A stretch of 11,620 nucleotides of DNA, taken from the NCBI GenBank assembly GCA_964600165.1, contig CAZRIP010000113.1, forward strand, positions 1-11,620, written 5' to 3'. The DNA is from CAZRIP01 sp964600165. Lineage in GTDB: Bacteria > Elusimicrobiota > Elusimicrobia > UBA1565 > UBA9628. Below the pieces are notes generated by a model that saw only the letters and a program-made list of their open reading frames with translations, was not told where the DNA came from and ran no database searches. Both the position numbers and the translations under genes were made by a program. This document shows positions 7,223 to 11,620 of the stretch, piece by piece; position 1 is the first letter of the stretch, and each line of letters begins with the position of its first letter.

Positions 7223-7798
7223 ATGAACGAGATCAAGACGGTCCTGGCCGCGACGGTCCTGGATCTGGCCGCGGCGACGGCGGGGGCGACGACGGCGACG
7301 CTCCAGCCGGGAAGCAAGCTCTGGCTCGAGGGCGACTCGACGCTTCATCCCTACCGCAGCGACGCCGAGCGCATCGATCTCACGGCCGAGCTCGAGCGGC
7401 AGAAGCCCTCGAAGCTGACCGTGCGCATCCCGATCGCCGCGCTCAAGTCCGAGCACAAGGGGCTGGATAAGAATCTGCAAGCGGCGCTCAAGGCCAAGGA
7501 CAACCCGGACATCGTCTTCACGCTGGAGAAGTTCGAGGCGGCTCCGGGCTCGGATGAAGTCACCGCTATCGGAAATCTGACCGTCGCCGGCGCCACCAAG
7601 GAAGAGACGATCCGCGCGAAAGTCGCTTGGAAGGACGGCCGGGCCGTCGTCGACGGCCAGGAGCCGCTGCTCATGACGGACTTCGGCGTCAAGCCGCCGA
7701 CGATGATGATGGGAACGATCAAGACGTCCGACCGGATCGTGGTGAAGTTCCACCTCGTGCTCGGGCTCGATGAAGGCGCCCCGAGGGGCGGCAAGTAG
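7223..7798 (+). CDS. YceI-family periplasmic protein
   Basis: The YceI fold is a lipocalin-like barrel that binds polyisoprenoid or other long lipids, usually in the periplasm. The 191-aa protein shows the family pattern: a GSKLWLEGDSTLHPYR strand near the start, IPIAALKSEHKGLDKNL (the conserved 'I-x-S-LKS.....D..L' region), PDIVFTLEKFEA, then AIGNLTVAGATKEETI and a closing KTSDRIVVKFHL. The N-terminus (MNEIKTVLAATVLDLAAATAGA) looks like a signal peptide but an Asp breaks its hydrophobic core, so export is likely rather than certain. GGAGG at 7210-7214 sets the start at 7223; an in-frame ATG at 7196 lies too close to the predicted transcript start. The porin gene follows after 17 nt, so they form an operon. 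Confidence 0.85.
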   Translation: MNEIKTVLAATVLDLAAATAGATTATLQPGSKLWLEGDSTLHPYRSDAERIDLTAELERQKPSKLTVRIPIAALKSEHKGLDKNLQAALKAKDNPDIVFTLEKFEAAPGSDEVTAIGNLTVAGATKEETIRAKVAWKDGRAVVDGQEPLLMTDFGVKPPTMMMGTIKTSDRIVVKFHLVLGLDEGAPRGGK

Positions 7799-7815
7799 AA
7801 CTCAAGGGAGGAAGT

Positions 7816-9267
7816 ATGAAACCGTACATCGCAGGCCTGCTGGTCGCGCTCGGCGCGCTCGGAACGCCCCAAGCCTACGCGCAGTCGGTCGACCCCGGCG
7901 TGTCCGTGGTCAACAACGACAAGCTGCAGCTCAACATTTACGGCCGCGGCCAGATGATGGGCACCGTCGAGAACGTCCCGGATACGCGGGCTTCGCACAA
8001 CCGCGTCTACCTGTTCCTCAACGAGGCCCGGGTCGGCTTTAAAGGCGGCTACGACGACCTGTTCAAGTACGAGTTGCAACTCGACTTCGGCGGCGAGTCC
8101 ATCAACGGCTCGAACACCGACATGTCCTTGATGGACGCCTACGCCGACATCCCGGTCAAGCCGCTCGGCGAGAACACCGTCGTCAAGATCGGCCAGATGC
8201 GCGTTCCTTACAGCCGCGAGGCGCTGACCGACACCGGCTACATGGAGTTCACCAACCGCTCGGTCGCGAACATGGCCGCGTTCCAGGGCCGCGACTACGG
8301 CTTGGCCATCATGGGCACCAAGGGAAACCTGACCGGCACGATCGGCACCTTCACCGGCGGCGGCCGCAACGTGCCGCAGCGCTACCTGCCCGAGAACATC
8401 GGCGTGCCGTACATGGTCGCCCGCGTCGGCTACAACGACGGCGCCGACGACGACATCTACCACGTGATGGGCATCGACCGCGACCTGAAGCGAGACACCA
8501 AGGCCTTTTATATCAACGCCATCTACATGCAGGACACGCGCATCGGCCACTCGACGGCTCTGGGCGTGCACACGATCGACGACAACGTGCTCATCGACTC
8601 GAACTTCAACCCCTACCTCAAGCAGGGGGACGCCACGGCCGGGACCGGAACGCTCTGCAGCGCCGTGACCTGCGAGCGCGGCAACTTGTTCTTCATCGGC
8701 ACCGACGGCGTGATCCGCCACCGCATCGACGAGAGCCATTCGCTGCAGCTCGAGTACGAGGGCAACTGGGGCGGCTATCAGAACCGCTTCGGCGTGCTGC
8801 ACGTCGCCTCGGGCCGCGCGCAAGGCGAGTACACGTCCGGAGCCTTCGAGATCGGCCTGCGCTACGGCATCTTGTCGATGGACGACAAGGCGGGCTTCAC
8901 CGCCAACGGCAACGCCGCGGCGCCGTTCAACAATACGTCGTTCTCTCGCCTGATCGGCGGCGCGGCCGGGGCCAAGGGCGCGTACCAGTACAACGCGAAC
9001 ATGGGCCAGGCGATCCACGAGATCACGCCGTCGATCACGTGGCACATCCGCGGGCACAACATGAAGGTCGTGGCCTCGCTGCCGATCTTCCTGGACGCGC
9101 CGCTGTGGATCGACAACGCCGACGGCGCGTACGTGTTCACGGATCCCACGCCCTCCGGAGCGGCGACGCTCTACACGGCGCAGGACTCCGTGCTGGCGAC
9201 GCCGGGCAACAACACCGTGCGCCGCACGATCCCGGAGGGGCGCATGATGTTCCAGTTCATGTTCTAG
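7816..9267 (+). CDS. Outer-membrane porin, phosphate-selective porin O/P-like
   Basis: The 483-aa protein has a clear signal peptide with cleavage likely after Ala22 (QAYA-QS). The mature part has alternating strands rich in aromatic and charged residues (VYLFLNEARVGFKGGYDDLFKYELQLDFGG, shown here only by its start and end strands), a KIGQMRVPYSREALTD motif typical of OprO/OprP-like porins, and a C-terminal Phe (MMFQFMF) as needed for barrel insertion. It should form a diffusion channel; whether it prefers phosphate is not known. Cys281 and Cys286 sit together in a loop region and could form a disulfide. GGGAGGA precedes the ATG by 4 nt. It is the second gene of the yceI operon, and a strong terminator follows 16 nt after its stop. 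Confidence 0.85.
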   Translation: MKPYIAGLLVALGALGTPQAYAQSVDPGVSVVNNDKLQLNIYGRGQMMGTVENVPDTRASHNRVYLFLNEARVGFKGGYDDLFKYELQLDFGGESINGSNTDMSLMDAYADIPVKPLGENTVVKIGQMRVPYSREALTDTGYMEFTNRSVANMAAFQGRDYGLAIMGTKGNLTGTIGTFTGGGRNVPQRYLPENIGVPYMVARVGYNDGADDDIYHVMGIDRDLKRDTKAFYINAIYMQDTRIGHSTALGVHTIDDNVLIDSNFNPYLKQGDATAGTGTLCSAVTCERGNLFFIGTDGVIRHRIDESHSLQLEYEGNWGGYQNRFGVLHVASGRAQGEYTSGAFEIGLRYGILSMDDKAGFTANGNAAAPFNNTSFSRLIGGAAGAKGAYQYNANMGQAIHEITPSITWHIRGHNMKVVASLPIFLDAPLWIDNADGAYVFTDPTPSGAATLYTAQDSVLATPGNNTVRRTIPEGRMMFQFMF

Positions 9268-9283
9268 GACTTCCTCACGAGCC

Positions 9284-9313
9284 GGCCCGGCGGGCAAACC
9301 CGCCGGGCCTTTT
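9284..9313 (+). terminator. Strong rho-independent terminator after the porin gene
   Basis: GGCCCGGCGGG (9284-9294) pairs perfectly with CCCGCCGGGCC (9299-9309) around a CAAA loop, followed by TTTT. It ends the yceI-porin operon. Its right arm and T tract overlap the candidate sigma-54 site P6. Confidence 0.9.
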
Positions 9314-9321
9314 CGTTGCGG
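9305..9321 (+). promoter_or_regulatory. Candidate sigma-54 promoter P6 for the SRPBCC-kinase operon
   Basis: GGGCCTTTTCGTTGCGG has GG at 9306-9307 and GC at 9318-9319, 10 nt apart, with TTGC at the -12 element. The core TTCGTTGC is shared with P4. The predicted start near 9331 puts the GGGGGG Shine-Dalgarno sequence at the very 5' end of the transcript. The -24 part lies in the terminator stem, so chance similarity is a greater risk here than for P4 or P5. Confidence 0.45.
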
Positions 9322-9340
9322 TACAGATAAGGGGGGCATT

Positions 9341-9889
9341 ATGTTCCTGGACTTGGCGATGGCGGTCTTGCTCGCGGCGCCGGCACTGGCGCAACAGCCG
9401 GCCGTGCAGCTCTGGACCGACGGCCCGGGCCTCTATCACGTTGAGGGCTCCTTCGAGGCGGCGGCCGCGCCCTCCGTGGCTTGGGGTGTCATCACCGACT
9501 ACAACGACATCGGTCGCTTCGTGGGCTCCGTTCTGTCGAGCCGCGTCGTGCGGCGCGGCGACGGCGCGCTGATCGTCGAGCAGACGGGGCGCGGGAAGCT
9601 GTGGATGTTCCACAAGACGATCACGATGAAGCTGGTCGTCGTCGAGACGCCGCCCCATGACGTCGATTTCGAGGCGCTGGGCTCGACCGATTTCGACGCC
9701 TACGACGGCTCCTGGCGCATCGAGCCCGACGGCGCCGGCTGCAAGGTCGTCTACAAGCTCACGGCCAAGCCCGGGCCGTCGCTGGGCCCGCGGTTCGCGG
9801 CGCGCCGGGCGCTGGAGAAGAACGTCGCCGCCCAGCTCGAGGACGTCCGGCGCGAGATCGAGCGCCGCGCCCGGGAGGGAGCGCCATGA
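9341..9889 (+). CDS. Secreted SRPBCC (START-like / polyketide cyclase) family protein
   Basis: The SRPBCC fold is a helix-grip domain with a deep cavity for hydrophobic ligands. The 182-aa protein begins with a short signal-like segment (MFLDLAMAVLLAAPALAQ, cleavage probably after Ala17), unusual in carrying an Asp and no basic residue. The domain follows: LYHVEGSFEAAAAPSVAWGVITDYNDIGRF is the typical entry strand and helix (positions 31-60), then alternating strands and a long C-terminal amphipathic helix (ALEKNVAAQLEDVRREIERR). The role is probably binding of a lipid or other hydrophobic molecule in the periplasm; no catalytic residues can be assigned. A G-rich Shine-Dalgarno sequence is at 9331-9336. 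Its stop overlaps the next gene's ATG (ATGA), so it is coupled to the histidine kinase and may bind or present that kinase's signal (inference). Confidence 0.78.
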   Translation: MFLDLAMAVLLAAPALAQQPAVQLWTDGPGLYHVEGSFEAAAAPSVAWGVITDYNDIGRFVGSVLSSRVVRRGDGALIVEQTGRGKLWMFHKTITMKLVVVETPPHDVDFEALGSTDFDAYDGSWRIEPDGAGCKVVYKLTAKPGPSLGPRFAARRALEKNVAAQLEDVRREIERRAREGAP

Positions 9890-11004
9890 CCGAGCTTTCG
9901 GCCGTCTATTCTCTTTTCGACCATCTGACCGACGGGTTCTGCCTGGCGGACGCCGACGGCGACGTGCTCTACATGAACGACGCCGCCAAGCGGCTGCTCG
10001 AGCTCAGCGGCCCCCAGCGGCACCTTCCGAACCTCTGCCGGCTTCTTTGCGAGCGTCTTCAGATCAACGGCGGCTGCGCCGGGCCGACGTGCCCGCTGCG
10101 CGATCCCAAGGACCCCGCGCAGGCCGTGACCTTCGTCGGACGCCACGGCCCGCGCGCGTCGTTCAACTGGAGAGACGATCGCGTCCATCGCGCCGACCGC
10201 TTCCGCGACCTGCGCGTGCGCTGCCTGCGCGCGAAGCTGCCGCTGACGGGCCGCTCGGAGGACGAGGTCCACGTCGTCCTTATCGAGGACGCGAGCCATG
10301 AGATGGAGCTCAAGCGCCATCGCGCCGATTGGCGCAGCATGATCGCCCACGACCTGCGCGCGCCGCTGTCCGGCATCTTCGGCGCGCTGAGGCTGCTCGA
10401 AGAGGTCCATTCGAGCGAGGACCCCGATCTCGTCGGGCTGGCGCTGCGCAACTGCCGCCGGATGATGGAGCTGTTGGACCTCTACCTCGACGTCGCCCAG
10501 CTCGACGCCGCGATGATGCCGGTCAAGCTCGAGGACGTCGAGCTGGCCGGCGTCGCCGGCGATGCGGTCGACGAGCAGCGCGCCGCCGCCTCGGCCGCCG
10601 GCGTCCTGCTCGAGCTGGACGTCGCCTCGGCGCTCGCGGCCCGCGCCGATCGCGTGCTGCTCGGGCGCGTCGTCGGCAACCTGCTCAACAACGCGATCAA
10701 ATACAACGTCAAGGGCGGCCGCGTCACGGTCTCAGCGGCCAAGGACGATCAAGGCGTGGCGTTGACGGTCAAGGATACCGGCCGCGGCATCGCCGAGGTC
10801 GATCTGCCCCACATCTTCGATCGGTTCTATCAGGCCGAAGCGCGCCGCGCCGGCCGCATCAAGGGCAACGGGCTCGGCTTGACGTTCTGCAAGGAGGCGC
10901 TGGGGCTCATGTCGGGCGAGATCGGCGTCGCCTCGAGGATCGGCGAAGGCTCGGAGTTCATCGTGCGGCTGCCGTCGGGAGGCTCCCATGGGCGGGGTGC
11001 TTGA
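9886..11004 (+). CDS. Orphan sensor histidine kinase with PAS-like domain and four-Cys cluster
   Basis: The 372-aa kinase has a PAS-like sensor at about 1-135 (FDHLTDGFCLADADGDVLYMND), a HisKA domain with phospho-acceptor His155 (IAHDLRAPLSGI), and an HATPase domain with N-box (VVGNLLNNAIKYN, 262-274), DTGRGI (297-302) and GNGLGL (327-332). It lacks membrane segments, so it is cytoplasmic. The PAS region holds Cys51, Cys55, Cys64 and Cys69 (C-x3-C-x8-C-x4-C) in a loop, a spacing that could bind an Fe-S cluster or Zn or act as a redox switch. Cys19 is also present. The HDLRAP H-box and FDRFYQ motif are typical of the larger kinase class with OmpR-type partners. No response regulator is adjacent in the window, so its partner is elsewhere or is the NtrC-type protein at 2219. 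It is coupled to the SRPBCC gene by an ATGA overlap. Confidence 0.9.
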   Translation: MTELSAVYSLFDHLTDGFCLADADGDVLYMNDAAKRLLELSGPQRHLPNLCRLLCERLQINGGCAGPTCPLRDPKDPAQAVTFVGRHGPRASFNWRDDRVHRADRFRDLRVRCLRAKLPLTGRSEDEVHVVLIEDASHEMELKRHRADWRSMIAHDLRAPLSGIFGALRLLEEVHSSEDPDLVGLALRNCRRMMELLDLYLDVAQLDAAMMPVKLEDVELAGVAGDAVDEQRAAASAAGVLLELDVASALAARADRVLLGRVVGNLLNNAIKYNVKGGRVTVSAAKDDQGVALTVKDTGRGIAEVDLPHIFDRFYQAEARRAGRIKGNGLGLTFCKEALGLMSGEIGVASRIGEGSEFIVRLPSGGSHGRGA

Positions 11005-11083
11005 GACGCTCGGCCAGGAGCACGCCGTGTTCCGGCGCCTCGCCGCCAGGCCGCGCAACCCGGCCCTCTCGGACAAAGGCTAA
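10988..11083 (+). CDS. Short ORF, 31 aa, resembling the start of a hemerythrin (HHE) domain
   Basis: A GGGAGG Shine-Dalgarno sequence (10978-10983) stands 4 nt before the ATG, and the ORF overlaps the last 17 nt of the kinase gene in another frame. The peptide starts MGGVLETLGQEHAVFRRLAA and ends after a basic, Pro-containing stretch. The VLETL-x-x-EH-x-x-FRRLAAR pattern is like the first helix of hemerythrin/HHE proteins, where that His helps bind iron, but such domains need about 130 residues and rlmF begins 11 nt after this stop. It is therefore either a remnant of a deleted gene or a microprotein coupled to the kinase. The similarity is short and could be chance. Confidence 0.35.
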   Translation: MGGVLETLGQEHAVFRRLAARPRNPALSDKG

Positions 11084-11093
11084 ACTAGGGGGC

Positions 11094-11620
11094 ATGCACC
11101 CGAGAAACAAGCACGCCGGCCGCTACGACCTGGAGGTCCTCAAAAGCAGCGTGCCGGAGCTGGCGTCGTTGATCCGCGCCAATCCGTCGGGCGAGGCGAC
11201 GATCGACTTCGCCGATCCCGCCGCCGTCCTCCTGCTCAACCGCGCGCTGCTGAAGGCTTATTACGGCGTCGCGCATTGGGGGATCCCGCCGGGTTATCTG
11301 TGCCCGCCGGTCCCCGGCCGCGCCGATTATATCCATCACGCCGCCGATCTGCTGGGCGCCTCCAACGGCGGGAAAATACCGCGCGGCGACGGCGTCCGGG
11401 TGCTCGACGTCGGCGTCGTGGCGAATCTGATCTATCCGATCGTCGGGCGCGCCGAGTACGGCTGGCGCTTCGTCGGCTCCGACGTCGACGCCGTCGCGCT
11501 CAAGAACGCCCAGTCGATCGTCGACGGCAATCCTTCCCTGTCCCAGGGCGTCAAGCTGCGGCAACAGAAGCCGCCCGCGATCCTCCAGGGCTTGCTCAAG
11601 CCGGAGGAGCGCTTGGTGGC
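11094..11620 (+). CDS. rlmF: 23S rRNA (adenine1618-N6)-methyltransferase RlmF, N-terminal part, runs off right edge
   Basis: RlmF methylates N6 of A1618 in 23S rRNA using S-adenosylmethionine. The visible 175 residues carry the family's hallmarks in order: MHPRNKHAGRYD at the start, IDFADPAAVLLLNRALLK-x-YYG with AHWGIPPGYLCPPVPGRADYIHH (about 36-83), then the SAM-binding motif I region VRVLDVGVVANLIYP, and YGWRFVGSDVDAVALKNAQ. The catalytic NPPF motif would lie beyond the window. In motif I most relatives have D-x-G-x-G-A-N; here the second Gly is Val (GVVAN), which could weaken SAM binding or be a sequence error. GGGGG just before the ATG serves as Shine-Dalgarno sequence. It is a housekeeping gene and probably not part of the sigma-54 group. 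Confidence 0.92.
   Translation, partial: MHPRNKHAGRYDLEVLKSSVPELASLIRANPSGEATIDFADPAAVLLLNRALLKAYYGVAHWGIPPGYLCPPVPGRADYIHHAADLLGASNGGKIPRGDGVRVLDVGVVANLIYPIVGRAEYGWRFVGSDVDAVALKNAQSIVDGNPSLSQGVKLRQQKPPAILQGLLKPEERLV

Noticed and set aside
7351..9339. 662-codon open frame antisense to the porin and yceI genes
   Set aside because: Val/Asp/Arg-rich shadow caused by high GC at third positions; the plus-strand porin has a signal peptide, barrel pattern and terminal Phe.

Overview
The window is about 11.6 kb of GC-rich, densely packed chromosomal DNA from a bacterium that looks Gram-negative (diderm). It encodes an outer-membrane porin with a signal peptide and a C-terminal Phe, a long AsmA-like envelope protein, periplasmic YceI and SRPBCC proteins, and RlmF. 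The phylum cannot be fixed from the sequence alone. A high-GC Elusimicrobiota or deltaproteobacteria-like lineage would fit, but that is a guess. I see no mobile elements, tRNAs, rRNAs or CRISPR arrays.

Left block (1-3559). A minus-strand gene that runs off the left edge encodes what looks like a divergent sigma-54 (RpoN-like) factor. Divergent from it is a two-gene operon: a soluble NtrB-type histidine kinase with two PAS domains, and an NtrC-type sigma-54 activator (REC, AAA+, Fis-type HTH).

Middle block (3560-7162). Two tiny membrane-protein genes overlap by ATGA and are followed by a two-CBS-domain protein. A third tiny membrane-protein gene converges on a 717-aa AsmA-like gene on the minus strand. 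A second, paralogous CBS protein is divergent from the AsmA gene.

Right block (7163-11620). A YceI-like periplasmic protein and a porin form an operon that ends in a strong intrinsic terminator. Next come an SRPBCC/START-like secreted protein and an overlapping orphan histidine kinase with a four-Cys cluster in its sensor region, then a 31-aa ORF, then the 5' part of rlmF.

The unifying observation is that six candidate -24/-12 (sigma-54) promoters, all GG-N10-GC with TTGC at the -12 element, lie upstream of six separate transcription units: the RpoN-like gene, two small-membrane-protein units, the second CBS gene, yceI-porin and SRPBCC-kinase. In three of them the ATG begins exactly 12 nt after the -12 GC, which predicts nearly leaderless sigma-54 transcripts. 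With an NtrB/NtrC pair and a probable sigma-54 factor in the same window, the locus reads as a self-contained sigma-54 envelope or stress regulon (inference).
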